A stretch of 64,000 nt of DNA from Neobacillus endophyticus (lineage in GTDB: Bacteria > Bacillota > Bacilli > Bacillales > Cytobacillaceae): NCBI RefSeq assembly GCF_013248975.1, contig NZ_JABRWH010000001.1:930001-994000 (forward strand), written 5' to 3'. Shown piece after piece: positions 1-8,762 of the stretch; the first letter of the stretch is position 1, and each line of letters opens with the position of its first letter. A program made the position numbers and the translations under genes. The notes under the pieces are model-generated. The model made no database searches. It had not been told where the DNA came from and saw only the letters and a program-made list of their open reading frames with translations.

Positions 1-1139
1 TAAGCTGATACGGCAGATGTTGCTGATAAGCTTTTTATCTTTTCATCTTTTAAGACAAAGAACATTGCCAGTGCCGCAGACCCTTGGGCGATATTCGATA
101 AAGCCAGCATTGGCCATAGAAATGTGCTTCCTGTTGTGCCGATTAGCTGCAGGTCAACCGCCAAGAACGTGTGATGCATTCCTGTGATAACCAAAGGTGC
201 GTAAAAGGCGCCATAGATAAGGCCTCCAAGAAGCGGTGCCGTTTTGAACACAGCCACAACACCGGAGGTAATCACTTTAGCGATGGCAAATGTAACCGGG
301 CCGATGACGATGAAAGAAACAAATCCTGTTACCAATAATGCTATGGGTGCCACTAATAATAATTGGAATGAGTCCGGAATTCTTTTTCTTAAAAAACCTT
401 CAAGCTTTGCTAACAGATAAGATGCTGCAAGGACAGGCAGTACTTGTCCTTGATACCCGATTTTTTGCACATGTAACCCAAAGAGATTCCAGGTTGGAAT
501 TTCTTTTGTTGAACCGTAAGCCCATGCATTTAATAAATCAGGGTGTACTAGCATTAAACCTAAAACAATTCCCAACAATGGGCTTCCTCCGAATCGATTG
601 ACGGCTGACCAGCCAATTAATCCCGGCAGAAAGGTGAATGCTGTATTAGCAATTAAGTTAATGATGCTGGCGAAATCCTTCCACTGCGGGTATACATCGA
701 CCAGCGATTTTTTGGCGAAGAAAATATCCGGGCCAGTCAGAATATTGTTAATACCCATTAATAAACCGGCTGTCACGATGGCTGGCAGGATGGGGATAAA
801 GATATCGGCCAATGTTTTAATTGCCTTCTGCAGCGGGTTTAAATTTTTCGCTGCTTCATCTTTGATCTCCTGTTTGCTCGCCTCGCTGATTCCCGTAATG
901 GCGACCATTTCTTTGTATACTTTATCAACGGTTCCCTGGCCGATGACCACCTGAAACTGCCCGTTTGCCGAGAATGAACCTTTCACAAGACCGATAGTAT
1001 TTAACTCGTCTTTGTTCACTTTGCCTTCATCCTTTAAAGCAAATCTGAGGCGAGTGACACAGTGGGTGGCGGCTGCAATATTTTCTTTGCCGCCGATGGC
1101 ATCGACGATTTGTTCAACAGACTTCCTATTCACACTCAT
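1..1139 (-). CDS. treP: PTS trehalose-specific EIIBC component, 5' part (runs off window)
   Basis: Membrane permease that imports trehalose and phosphorylates it to trehalose-6-phosphate. About 379 residues are visible and the C-terminus lies beyond base 1. The N-terminal EIIB domain has the phosphorylated cysteine in THCVTRLRF (about residue 27), followed by the NGQFQVVIGQG motif. EIIC membrane helices start near residue 105 (ADIFIPILPAIVTAGLLMG) and include GMHHTFLAVDLQLIG, a motif shared by trehalose/sucrose permeases. The ATG at 1139 follows an AGGAGGG site. TreR-like operators lie upstream, which favours trehalose over sucrose. treA and treR would be expected just outside the window. Confidence 0.93.
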   Translation of the reverse strand, partial: MSVNRKSVEQIVDAIGGKENIAAATHCVTRLRFALKDEGKVNKDELNTIGLVKGSFSANGQFQVVIGQGTVDKVYKEMVAITGISEASKQEIKDEAAKNLNPLQKAIKTLADIFIPILPAIVTAGLLMGINNILTGPDIFFAKKSLVDVYPQWKDFASIINLIANTAFTFLPGLIGWSAVNRFGGSPLLGIVLGLMLVHPDLLNAWAYGSTKEIPTWNLFGLHVQKIGYQGQVLPVLAASYLLAKLEGFLRKRIPDSFQLLLVAPIALLVTGFVSFIVIGPVTFAIAKVITSGVVAVFKTAPLLGGLIYGAFYAPLVITGMHHTFLAVDLQLIGTTGSTFLWPMLALSNIAQGSAALAMFFVLKDEKIKSLSATSAVSA

Positions 1140-1283
1140 ATTTCGTCCCTCCTGATACCGTTTACATCAGTATCAAAAAAATAAACTACAAAATGGCAAA
1201 ACTTTCAAAAACGCTTGTCACCGGTTACATTTTTCCAAGTACACTTACTTTCATTTAAACATAACATTGGGATTTCAGAAACA

Positions 1284-1334
1284 TGTATATACAAGTTATA
1301 ACCTGTAAATACATCTTAACGTGCCTATACATGT
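1284..1334. promoter_or_regulatory. Candidate TreR operator repeats upstream of treP
   Basis: Three related palindromic half-turns, TGTATATACA (1284-1293), TGTAAATACA (1304-1313) and TATACATG (1326-1333), are spaced about 20 and 22 bp apart. The first resembles the TTGTATATACAA operator known for GntR-family TreR in Bacillus. They lie about 145-190 bp upstream of the treP start, rather far, so a long leader or control of another promoter is possible. A weak cre-like sequence is near 1205-1220. Confidence 0.5.
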
Positions 1335-1414
1335 TTGTCAACAACATTATTTATTGGGATTGTTGCGGTTGTCGTTGTTGTTGTATTCGTTGATGTGGTG
1401 TGGTGTCATGTTAT

Positions 1415-1475
1415 GGTGTCAGGCACTGCACGTGGACAAAAGCAGCAATTTGTCCTTCTGAGGTGGACATGTAGT
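1415..1475 (+). repeat. GGTGTCAGGCACC-family element, long hairpin form
   Basis: Begins with GGTGTCAGGCACT and continues with GGACAAAA...TTTGTCC (inverted) and GGTGGACATG. The same three-part order occurs at 5679-5738 and 18176-18232. It sits between treP and the amidase gene and lies inside a spurious upstream extension of the amidase reading frame. Confidence 0.8.
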
Positions 1476-1544
1476 GTTTGTCGAACGATTTTTGCGTTTT
1501 CCCATAGGATATTTATGAGATATCGGGATTGGAGGAGATTTTTC

Positions 1545-3278
1545 ATGAAACTGTATTTAGATCCGGGGCATGGGGGTTCTGATCCAGGAGCTCAGGGGAA
1601 TGGATTGAATGAAAAGGATGTTACGCTGGATATTGCACTTAAGCTCCGTACGATTTTATTGAATTACTTCGAAGGTATCGAAGTTCGGATGAGCCGGACG
1701 AGCGACATTACGAAAAGCTTAAATGAAAGAACAAATGAGGCCAATGGATGGGGCGCTGATTTTTATTTATCCATTCATATAAATTCTGATAATAACACTG
1801 CCCAAGGATATGAAGACTATATTTATTCAGGACTTTCCGATACTACTGAAACAGCTAAAATTCAAAAAATCATCCATAGTGAAGTTATAAAAGTGAACGA
1901 GTTAAAGGATCGAGGGGAGAAAAAACAGAATTTCCATGTTCTTCGTGAAACTACTATGCCGGCAATACTCACAGAAAATGGATTTATCGATAATGCTCAT
2001 GATGCTGGATTAATGAAACTGGCGTCTTGGCGGCAAAATGTTGCCCAAGGTCATGCGAACGGCTTAGCTAGAGCCTTTAACTTAAAACATAAAACTACAT
2101 TTCCTGATATTCCAGGCCAGCCAAATCACCCCGATAACCCACTGCCTGGAACTCTTTTCAAGGTGATTGTGGGGTCATTTCAAACAAGAGAAAATGCGGA
2201 AGAACGAGTTACCTACCTGCGCTCAAAAGGGTTCCAGGCTTTTGTTAATACCATTACAATCTCTGGACAAATTTGGTATAGAGTACAGGGAGGAGCCTAT
2301 TCCCTTCGGGAAAACGCCGAGCAGCAGCTGAACGAACTTAAAAAGGCTGGGATCACCGACGCTTTTCTAGCAGCCGAAAGTGTTGGCAGTTCGAATCATA
2401 ATGAAGCTGTCGGGAGTGCCGGTACAAGTTCAGGCTCAAATAACGGAAATATCTCTACTACAGGGAGTACCGGAAGTTCCAGTCATAGCAGTTCTCCGGG
2501 AAGCGGTGGCGGTTCCTCAAACAATTCGAATCCAGGTAACTCTAGCGGGGCAAGCAACTCCTCGATTCCGGGCAATACCAGCGGGGCAAGCAGCTCCTCG
2601 ATTCCGAGCAACACCAGCGGGGCCGTTAATAGTGCGGGCTCAGGAACTTCAGGAGTATCAACCACTAACTCGGGTACTGGAAATTCTCCAGGCACAGGAA
2701 CCAATGGATCCACGAACGGAAACACAAATAGTTCCGGAGATTCATCCGTCCCAGCGCATTCTTCAGTGAATACGATCCAGGGCCCAACCTTTCTTTCACA
2801 AGAGCATATGGATCTTTTTGTAAAAGGTATCAACCCTAACGCTCCTGAACTTGGAAGTTACTATTATACATTTGGAAAACAATATGGCATACGCGGAGAT
2901 GTCGCCTTCGCGCAAGCGCTGTTGGAAACGAACTTTTTCAAATTTACCGGAGTAGTGCAGCCTGATCAGAATAATTTTGCAGGCTTAGGGGCAACATCTC
3001 CTAATACACGGGGTGCTTATTTTAAAACGTCTGAGGAAGGCGTCATCGCACAAATGCAGCATTTATATGCATACGCTACAACCAAACCATTGCCAGGTTC
3101 AAATCCATTGGTAGATTCCCGTTTTCATCTGGTTGACCGGGGATCTGCACCAAAGTGGACAGACTTAAATGGTAAATGGGCTTTTCCAGGAAACGATTAT
3201 GGTCAATCCATATTAAACGTTTATCAAAGAATGATCGATTTTACCCTTCAACATCTAGACAGCATCCGAAAAGGATAA
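1545..3278 (+). CDS. N-acetylmuramoyl-L-alanine amidase with SPOR and glucosaminidase-like domains
   Basis: Peptidoglycan hydrolase of 577 aa. Residues 1-190 form an Amidase_3 domain with zinc ligands H9 (DPGHGG), E23 and H78 (SIHINS) and the catalytic-type Glu in TENGFIDN. About residues 203-278 form a SPOR-like repeat pair, as in mother-cell amidase CwlC. A Ser/Gly/Asn/Thr-rich linker (about 280-410) leads to a glucosaminidase-like domain (about 420-577; ALLETNFFKFTG, NNFAGLGA). The start is the ATG at 1545, 8 bases after GGAGGAG; the frame is open upstream to 1335, but that part covers a dispersed repeat. There is no signal peptide, as in CwlC, suggesting release at mother-cell lysis. The third domain makes it more than twice the length of CwlC. 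Confidence 0.85.
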   Translation: MKLYLDPGHGGSDPGAQGNGLNEKDVTLDIALKLRTILLNYFEGIEVRMSRTSDITKSLNERTNEANGWGADFYLSIHINSDNNTAQGYEDYIYSGLSDTTETAKIQKIIHSEVIKVNELKDRGEKKQNFHVLRETTMPAILTENGFIDNAHDAGLMKLASWRQNVAQGHANGLARAFNLKHKTTFPDIPGQPNHPDNPLPGTLFKVIVGSFQTRENAEERVTYLRSKGFQAFVNTITISGQIWYRVQGGAYSLRENAEQQLNELKKAGITDAFLAAESVGSSNHNEAVGSAGTSSGSNNGNISTTGSTGSSSHSSSPGSGGGSSNNSNPGNSSGASNSSIPGNTSGASSSSIPSNTSGAVNSAGSGTSGVSTTNSGTGNSPGTGTNGSTNGNTNSSGDSSVPAHSSVNTIQGPTFLSQEHMDLFVKGINPNAPELGSYYYTFGKQYGIRGDVAFAQALLETNFFKFTGVVQPDQNNFAGLGATSPNTRGAYFKTSEEGVIAQMQHLYAYATTKPLPGSNPLVDSRFHLVDRGSAPKWTDLNGKWAFPGNDYGQSILNVYQRMIDFTLQHLDSIRKG

Positions 3279-3292
3279 ATAGCTAAATATTT

Positions 3293-3330
3293 CAAAAAAG
3301 TTCCATACAGATGAAATGGGACTTTTTTTA
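3293..3330 (+). terminator. Terminator of the amidase gene
   Basis: Stem AAGTTCCAT / ATGGGACTT (one G-T pair), followed by seven T residues. Confidence 0.75.
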
Positions 3331-3355
3331 GCTGGATTCCTTTTTCCACCTAGAT

Positions 3356-3368
3356 GGTGTCAGGCACT
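3356..3368 (+). repeat. GGTGTCAGGCACC-family element, short form
   Basis: GGTGTCAGGCACT just after the amidase terminator; no long hairpin follows. Confidence 0.65.
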
Positions 3369-3876
3369 AAAAGGGGAGATTCCCCGTTCATTTCATTTGA
3401 ACCCGAGACATTCGAGCTAGTCCTGCCTAATTATAATAGTGATGTGCCCAGGTGTAGTGACCCAGCTTATAGCCATTTTAGGAAAACAACCGGAAACTTG
3501 ACTCTTATTTGAAAAAAGACAGCGTGCGCGTTATACTGCATCAAGAGAGCAAGAACTTGTGATATATAAATAGGATTGGGCCCGTCTTCACATGCTAATA
3601 CAATGAATTTTTCATGTGTTGCAACTCCCCCCAGACCTAGATGATGGGCTAAAATGAAAACGCCAACTATTACGCACCTATCTCATAGGTAAATGCCCTT
3701 TTATGTACCCTTTAAAAATTGTAATCCACATTAAGATGTTGGAAACATTTTTAAAGGAATTTTCTAAAAAAGGGGTTCCACAAGCTCCCGCCCCCATCTC
3801 GACAAAATTCGGGAGTGACAGCCACTGTAAATAGGATTAATATGGGTTATATAAATAGAATTCGAGGAGGATGGCG
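3369..3876. other. Intergenic region without a recognised gene
   Basis: About 500 bases between the amidase gene and alaR. I see no open frame with a ribosome-binding site and no clear RNA element. It must contain the alaR-alaT promoter. Confidence 0.5.
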
Positions 3877-4380
3877 ATGAAACTTAGCAGCGAGGAAATT
3901 GAAATTTTACGAATAATGGAAGAAAACCACAAAATATCAGTAGAATCCATTGCCCTAATGGTTATGAGCAGCGAGGAAAGTGTCAGAAAAACCATTAAAA
4001 AATTAGAAGATGATAAAATCATCATGAGCTACCCAACCTTAATCGACTGGAGCAAAGTCGAAGGGCAGGAAAATATTATTGCTATGATTGACGTAAAAGT
4101 GACACCAAAACGCGGCGTAGGATTTGACGAGGTAGCAGATAGAATCGCCCGATTCCCGGAAGTATCTTCCCTCTATCTCATGTCAGGCGGTTACGATTTG
4201 TCTATCACGATCGAAGGTAAAACAATGAATCAAATTGCAACATTTGTATCTGAAAAATTGTCAACGATTGAGAATGTCATTTCGACCACTACCCACTTTA
4301 TGCTGAAAAAATATAAGCATGATGGGGTTATTTTCTCAAGCGGCGATGAAAAAGACCGCAGAATGGTGGTTTCACCATGA
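3877..4380 (+). CDS. alaR: Lrp/AsnC-family transcriptional regulator, AlaR-like
   Basis: DNA-binding regulator of 167 aa. The N-terminal winged helix-turn-helix (about 1-60) contains SVESIALMVMSSEESVRKTIKKLE. The C-terminal half is a RAM/ligand-binding beta-alpha-beta fold (IIAMIDVKVTPKRGVGFDEV, YLMSGGYDLSITIEG). GAGGAGG lies 6 bases before the ATG at 3877 but directly touches the earlier in-frame ATG at 3871, so 3877 is preferred. It overlaps the following aminotransferase gene by 4 bases (ATGA), the same order as alaR-alaT (yugG-yugH) of B. subtilis, where the regulator activates alanine transaminase. That function is inferred from context and family. Confidence 0.82.
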   Translation: MKLSSEEIEILRIMEENHKISVESIALMVMSSEESVRKTIKKLEDDKIIMSYPTLIDWSKVEGQENIIAMIDVKVTPKRGVGFDEVADRIARFPEVSSLYLMSGGYDLSITIEGKTMNQIATFVSEKLSTIENVISTTTHFMLKKYKHDGVIFSSGDEKDRRMVVSP

Positions 4381-5564
4381 TTGAAGACTATAGCCGTTAT
4401 GTTTCGGAAACAGGGAAAGAACTGAAACCCTCCGGCATCAGAAAATTTTTTGATTTGGCTGCCAGCATGGAAGGGGTCATTTCTTTAGGGGTTGGAGAAC
4501 CTGACTTTATTACACCTTGGAATATCCGTGAAGCTGCCATTGTATCATTAGAGCAAGGCTTCACCTCCTATACGGCAAATGCCGGTTTGCTTGAATTAAG
4601 ACAAGAAATTTCCGCTTACTTAGATAAACGTTTTGGGGTTCCATACAACCCGAGTAATCAAATAATTGTGACAATCGGTGCTAGTCAAGGGCTTGATCTT
4701 GCTTTTCGCGCGATATTAAATCAAGGGGATGAGGTTCTGATTGTGGAACCAGCCTTTGTTTCATACTCGCCATTAGTAACATTGGCAGGCGGAAGGCCGA
4801 TTCCTGTTTCTACTTCCCCTGCTAATGGATTTAAAGTGACGCCTGAACAGATCGAACAACAAATCACAAGCAAAACAAAAGCTATTTTGTTATGTTCACC
4901 AAATAACCCAACAGGCAGTACGTTAACAAAAGCTGACCTGGAGGGAATAGCAAAAGTCATTGAAAAACATGATTTAATCGTTGTCTCCGATGAAATTTAT
5001 GCAGAACTAAGCTATGATGAAGAGTTTACAAGCTTCTCTTCTATTAAAGGCATGTATGATCGGACGATTCTATTGAATGGTTTTTCCAAAGGGTTTGCGA
5101 TGACAGGCTGGCGGTTAGGATTTGTTGCAGCACCCAAGCCGCTTACGGAAGTGATGCTGAAAATCCATCAATATACCACAATGTGTGCGCCAAATATGCT
5201 GCAGCACGGGGCAATTGAGGCGCTTAGGAATACGTATCATGAAGTTGAAGCCATGAAACGCAGTTATCGCCGCAGAAGGAATTATGTGGTGCAGACCTTG
5301 AATCAAATCGGGTTAGATTGCCACGTACCAGGCGGGGCATTTTATGTGTTTCCTTCGATCCGCACAACAGGTCTCACCTCGGAGCAATTTGCCGAAGAGC
5401 TGCTGCTGCAGGAAAAGGTCGCAGTCGTGCCAGGAAATGTGTTCGGCGAAAGCGGAGAAGGCTATGTCCGCTGTAGCTACGCTACCTCCATGCCGCAGCT
5501 TCAGGAAGCACTAAAGCGCATGCAGCAATTCCTTGAATCACGAAAACTAGTAAGCAAAGCCTAA
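4377..5564 (+). CDS. alaT: PLP-dependent class I/II aminotransferase, alanine transaminase AlaT-like
   Basis: Fold-type I aminotransferase of 395 aa that should interconvert alanine/2-oxoglutarate and pyruvate/glutamate, or act on a similar pair. Visible motifs are GVGEPDF near residue 37, SPNNPTGS (Asn contacting PLP), SDEIYAELSYD (Asp pairing with the pyridine nitrogen), and the Schiff-base Lys238 in GFSKGFAMTGWRLG. The C-terminal arginine motif is GYVRCSYATS. Length is usual for the family. The start overlaps alaR, so the two are translationally coupled. The patA/aspartate-transaminase paralogues look similar, so the substrate rests on the AlaR linkage. Confidence 0.82.
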   Translation: MIEDYSRYVSETGKELKPSGIRKFFDLAASMEGVISLGVGEPDFITPWNIREAAIVSLEQGFTSYTANAGLLELRQEISAYLDKRFGVPYNPSNQIIVTIGASQGLDLAFRAILNQGDEVLIVEPAFVSYSPLVTLAGGRPIPVSTSPANGFKVTPEQIEQQITSKTKAILLCSPNNPTGSTLTKADLEGIAKVIEKHDLIVVSDEIYAELSYDEEFTSFSSIKGMYDRTILLNGFSKGFAMTGWRLGFVAAPKPLTEVMLKIHQYTTMCAPNMLQHGAIEALRNTYHEVEAMKRSYRRRRNYVVQTLNQIGLDCHVPGGAFYVFPSIRTTGLTSEQFAEELLLQEKVAVVPGNVFGESGEGYVRCSYATSMPQLQEALKRMQQFLESRKLVSKA

Positions 5565-5601
5565 AAATTCAGGTATTTGCCAAAGAAATTTTCACTCTAA
5601 A

Positions 5602-5636
5602 GAAAAAGCCTAACTGCTCTGAAGTTAGGCTTTTTT
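5602..5636 (+). terminator. Terminator of alaR-alaT
   Basis: Perfect stem AAAAAGCCTAAC / GTTAGGCTTTTT with a 9-base loop and T-tract. Confidence 0.9.
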
Positions 5637-5649
5637 GGGATTTCATTTT

Positions 5650-5738
5650 GGGTGTCATTTTTTGGTGTCACATTTTTTGGTGTCAGGCACCGTTCATGGA
5701 CAAAATGACGAAATTGTCCATCTGGGATGGACACAGGT
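5650..5738 (+). repeat. GGTGTCAGGCACC-family element, long form with stuttered start
   Basis: Two partial starts (GGGTGTCATTTT and TTGGTGTCACATTTT) precede a full copy: GGTGTCAGGCACC at 5679-5691, then GGACAAAATGACGAAATTGTCC-type inverted repeat and GGGATGGACACAGG. Confidence 0.8.
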
Positions 5739-5931
5739 TACATTGGGAAATCCACCTGGTATTCACACCATTCTTAGGTTTTATTGTAAGAGCTGGCCAA
5801 TTTGCTGCGGCACCGGCAACTAGCTATATATAGTTTTTAGAGGTTCAGTATATATTTTCTTATTGTGTCTTCTAGCCAATATTTCTTTTCGGTTATGCAC
5901 ATACTGTAAAAAACGAAGTTAGGTGGTAGTT

Positions 5932-6699
5932 TTGAAGCAGTTAGTGTTGATTCGGCATGGGCAGAGTCTTTTTAACTTGGAGAATCGGTTTACGGGGTGG
6001 AGGGACATTGATCTAACAGATGAGGGTTACAATGGTGCCCGGGAAGCAGGGGAGATTTTGAAAAAGCATGGGTTCTCGTTTGATGTTGCCCACACCTCTG
6101 TCTTGAAACGTGCAATTCGAACCTTATGGATTCTGCTTCATGAAATGGATTTGGTTTGGATTCCCATCCATAATTCCTGGCGGTTAAACGAGCGTCATTA
6201 CGGAGCTCTTCAAGGGCTGAACAAAGATGAGGTCATTGCAAAATTTGGCGAGGAACAAGTGAATGAATGGCGCAGATCAGCAAGCGTCCGACCTCCAGAG
6301 TTATCCCTAGATGCACATCAATACGACCTTTCTGATCCGAAATATGCCAATGTCACTAAAAAGGATATTCCTTTAACAGAGAGCCTTCTCGATACCGAGA
6401 AGCGTTCAATCGTATATTGGCAGAAACACATCGTCCCTGACCTGCAGCAAAATAGACGGGTTGTCATTTCCGCCCACGGAAATACCTTAAGGGCACTTGT
6501 GAAATACCTTGATAACATATCTGATGAGGAAGTAACAAGCCTCAATATCCCAAACAGCACACCGCTCATTTACGAGCTTGATGATAACTTAACTCCATTA
6601 CGGCACTACTACCTCGGCCATGAGGGAGAAGTGTCAGATCAATCCATCCCGCGCCACATAGACCTAAACGACCCGACAAATTGTGATTGGATAGGCTAA
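5932..6699 (+). CDS. gpmA: 2,3-bisphosphoglycerate-dependent phosphoglycerate mutase
   Basis: Glycolytic/gluconeogenic enzyme interconverting 3- and 2-phosphoglycerate, cytosolic, 255 aa from the TTG at 5932. The phosphohistidine is in [11 protein letters not shown], followed by [14 protein letters not shown]. The general acid/base region is [11 protein letters not shown] and the second catalytic histidine is in [10 protein letters not shown]. The C-terminal tail keeps the long mutase form. AGGTGG lies 5 bases before the TTG, while the upstream GTG at 5923 has no such site; KQLVLIRHG then begins as in the family. It stands alone. Most Bacillus rely on cofactor-independent GpmI, so this may be an accessory isozyme. 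Confidence 0.92.
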   Translation: MKQLVLIRHGQSLFNLENRFTGWRDIDLTDEGYNGAREAGEILKKHGFSFDVAHTSVLKRAIRTLWILLHEMDLVWIPIHNSWRLNERHYGALQGLNKDEVIAKFGEEQVNEWRRSASVRPPELSLDAHQYDLSDPKYANVTKKDIPLTESLLDTEKRSIVYWQKHIVPDLQQNRRVVISAHGNTLRALVKYLDNISDEEVTSLNIPNSTPLIYELDDNLTPLRHYYLGHEGEVSDQSIPRHIDLNDPTNCDWIG

Positions 6700-6738
6700 T
6701 TCTAACCAAACAGCACGGATGAAAAAAAATTCCCTTTT

Positions 6739-6762
6739 GCGGTGCCTGGTGTCAGGCACCGC
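6739..6762. repeat. GGTGTCAGGCACC-family element, palindromic form
   Basis: Perfect inverted repeat GCGGTGCCTG-GTGT-CAGGCACCGC (10-bp stem, 4-base loop) between the convergent ends of gpmA and the glycosyltransferase gene. There is no T-tract, so it is not an obvious terminator. Confidence 0.85.
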
Positions 6763-6793
6763 ATACTTGTTTATCCCCATCAAGTGAAAACCC

Positions 6794-7618
6794 TTATTTC
6801 TCCAACAGTTGCAATGTCAACTTCGAAACAAACGGCTGGCCGTCCCATACAATTTGACTTTCCGCTTTTCGTCTCACGACTTCCGGTTGATTTAGCAAAG
6901 TAAAGAAATTTTCGGTTGGCCGATCACCGAGGTTGTGTTTTTCCACTAATTTATCAAGGTAAAACCGTCGGGATGATGGAACCTTTGATTGATTATTATT
7001 CGTATCAGAAAAATCGTACAGCACCCCTGCAATGGGTACGCGCTTCACACGATATTGCTCGGAAACCCGGAGGAAAAAGTCCCAATCCCAATAGTTGTAG
7101 ACGTCCGTATCAAATAGCCCTAATGTTTGATGGATTTCCCTTCGGTATAAACATCCCGAAGAAACAAAGGTGGAGAACCTTCTCATTGCCTGAAGATCCA
7201 TGTCATAGGCAAATAAAAATCGGTCCGCAGGTACCCTGACATGATTCTCCATTCGGAAATTAACAATCTCCACATCAGAATAAACCAGATCATACCCGTG
7301 AATCTCAGCCAGCATCGTCTCCAAATGCTTTGGTAAAATTAAATCATCATCGTCAATTAACATAATGAACTCACCGCTTGCATCCAGTACCCCTTTATTT
7401 CGGGCATGTACATGCTTGGAGTTTTGCTCCATCTCCACTATGCTGATGTTAAGATTCGGGTATAACTCTTTGATCCCATCAACTTTTTCACCAAAATCAT
7501 TCACAATGATGACTTCAAAATCCTGAAAAGACTGCCTGCTCAGCGCATCTGCCAGTTCAGCCAGCTGCAGGAGCCGATTATACGTCGGGATCACAATTGA
7601 AACTAGTGGCTCAGCCAT
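6794..7618 (-). CDS. Family 2 glycosyltransferase
   Basis: GT-A fold transferase of 274 aa that would transfer a sugar from a nucleotide-sugar to a cell-surface glycan. It opens with PLVSIVIPTYNRLLQL and FEVIIVNDFG, has the metal-binding DxD-like run in GEFIMLIDDDDLILP, and a later WDWDFFLRVSEQ region typical of GT2 acceptor-side residues. No membrane segments are evident. The start is the ATG at 7618, preceded by GGGGGAAG; an in-frame extension to 7654 runs through a dispersed repeat and is rejected. It follows the UDP-glucuronate epimerase gene by 25 bases on the same strand, so the two probably form an envelope-polysaccharide operon. The exact sugar and acceptor cannot be read. Confidence 0.85.
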   Translation of the reverse strand: MAEPLVSIVIPTYNRLLQLAELADALSRQSFQDFEVIIVNDFGEKVDGIKELYPNLNISIVEMEQNSKHVHARNKGVLDASGEFIMLIDDDDLILPKHLETMLAEIHGYDLVYSDVEIVNFRMENHVRVPADRFLFAYDMDLQAMRRFSTFVSSGCLYRREIHQTLGLFDTDVYNYWDWDFFLRVSEQYRVKRVPIAGVLYDFSDTNNNQSKVPSSRRFYLDKLVEKHNLGDRPTENFFTLLNQPEVVRRKAESQIVWDGQPFVSKLTLQLLEK

Positions 7619-7639
7619 TACTCTTCCCCCTATTTGTTT

Positions 7640-7652
7640 GGTGTCAGGCACC
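7640..7652 (-). repeat. GGTGTCAGGCACC-family element supplying a stop codon
   Basis: On the minus strand GGTGCCTGACACC: the TGA inside it (7644-7646) ends the epimerase gene, and the codons before it give the C-terminal Leu-Gly-Ala. Confidence 0.85.
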
Positions 7653-8681
7653 AAGATAAAATTTTATGTACCAATCAGCAAAATTTTGCAAGCCTTGTTC
7701 GATGGTGGTTTGCGGTTTGAAGCCTATTGCTTTTTCCAGTCGTTCGGTTGAGGCGAAAGTGGCTGGTACGTCCCCTGGTTTGATCGGCTCGAAAATCTTA
7801 TCAAATATGACTTCTTTTCCTAATGACTTGCTTAAGCACCGCTCCAACGTTTCAATAAATTCCATTAGTTTGGCTGGGCGGTTATTGCCAATGTTAAAGA
7901 TTTGATGGGTGACGGGAGATTCTCCGCTCCCAACCGGCGGACAGCTAAGGAGCCGCTCCACCCCTTCGATAATATCATCAATGTAGGTGAAATCTCGAAA
8001 AAGATCGTTTTCTACATCACCATTATTAAAAATTTTAATCGGCTCTCCAGCAAAATACTTATTTGTAAAATTAAAATAGGCCATATCCGGACGTCCCAAC
8101 GGACCGTAAACTGTAAAGAACCGAAGTCCAGTTATCGGGATCTTATACAGATGACTATAGGTATAGGCCATCAATTCGCTCGACTTCTTCGTTGCCGCAT
8201 AAAGGGAAACCGGATGATCTACAAAGTCTGTCTCTGAAAATGGCACTTTTTTATTGGCCCCATAAACGGAACTTGACGAGGCATAGATAAGATGCTCAAC
8301 CGGATAATGACGGCAAGCTTCCAATATATTAAAAAAACCTGTGATATTGCTTTCAATATACACATCAGGATTTTCAAGTGAATAGCGCACCCCCGCCTGC
8401 GCGGCAAGATTCACAACCACATTTGGCTTGTATTCGGCAAATATTTTCACCAGCGCCGCCTTATCCGAAATGTCCACTTTCTTAAATGTAAAAGTTTCGG
8501 ACGGCTGCAGTAACTCTAGTCTCGTGTTCTTCAGATTCACATCATAATAATCATTCAGATTATCGATCCCCACTACTTTGCAGCCCTGTTCGAGCAGTCT
8601 TTTTGCTAAAAAAAAGCCGATAAATCCGGCAGCCCCTGTAATCAAGTAAGTTTTCTCAGTATCCGGTGAATTATGTACCAA
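7644..8681 (-). CDS. NAD-dependent UDP-glucuronate 4-epimerase-like protein
   Basis: Extended short-chain dehydrogenase of 345 aa, predicted to convert UDP-glucuronate to UDP-galacturonate for surface polysaccharide. The Rossmann motif is TGAAGFIGFFLAKRLL (residues 15-30). DNLNDYYDVNLK and NLAAQAGVRYSLENP are typical of the LspL/CapI branch. The catalytic pair is Y and K in SLYAATKKSSELMA with serines in YASSSSVYG; GLRFFTVYGPLGRPDMA follows. The only usable start is TTG at 8681, after GGGATGGAAC. The C-terminus ends within a dispersed repeat. Upstream lies a degenerate ~20-bp repeat region. Confidence is good for the family, moderate for the exact substrate. Confidence 0.88.
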   Translation of the reverse strand: MVHNSPDTEKTYLITGAAGFIGFFLAKRLLEQGCKVVGIDNLNDYYDVNLKNTRLELLQPSETFTFKKVDISDKAALVKIFAEYKPNVVVNLAAQAGVRYSLENPDVYIESNITGFFNILEACRHYPVEHLIYASSSSVYGANKKVPFSETDFVDHPVSLYAATKKSSELMAYTYSHLYKIPITGLRFFTVYGPLGRPDMAYFNFTNKYFAGEPIKIFNNGDVENDLFRDFTYIDDIIEGVERLLSCPPVGSGESPVTHQIFNIGNNRPAKLMEFIETLERCLSKSLGKEVIFDKIFEPIKPGDVPATFASTERLEKAIGFKPQTTIEQGLQNFADWYIKFYLGA

Positions 8682-8762
8682 TGATGTTCCATCCCCTTTT
8701 TAACTCTACCTTACAATTATTCATTATAAACGGTGCAGACGATAATTTCCGCTATTTGAAAT

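Noticed and set aside
1335..1544. 70-codon N-terminal extension of the amidase
   Set aside because: It covers the dispersed repeat, and the ATG at 1545 has a clear GGAGGAG site and begins at the conserved domain.
2380..2833. Two frames overlapping the amidase linker
   Set aside because: They are shadows of the Ser/Gly/Asn-rich coding region on other frames.
6739..6762. Terminator of gpmA
   Set aside because: The stem is perfect but has no T-tract and belongs to the dispersed repeat family.
7619..7654. 12-residue extension of the glycosyltransferase
   Set aside because: It is translated repeat sequence and overlaps the end of the epimerase gene; the ATG at 7618 has its own ribosome-binding site.
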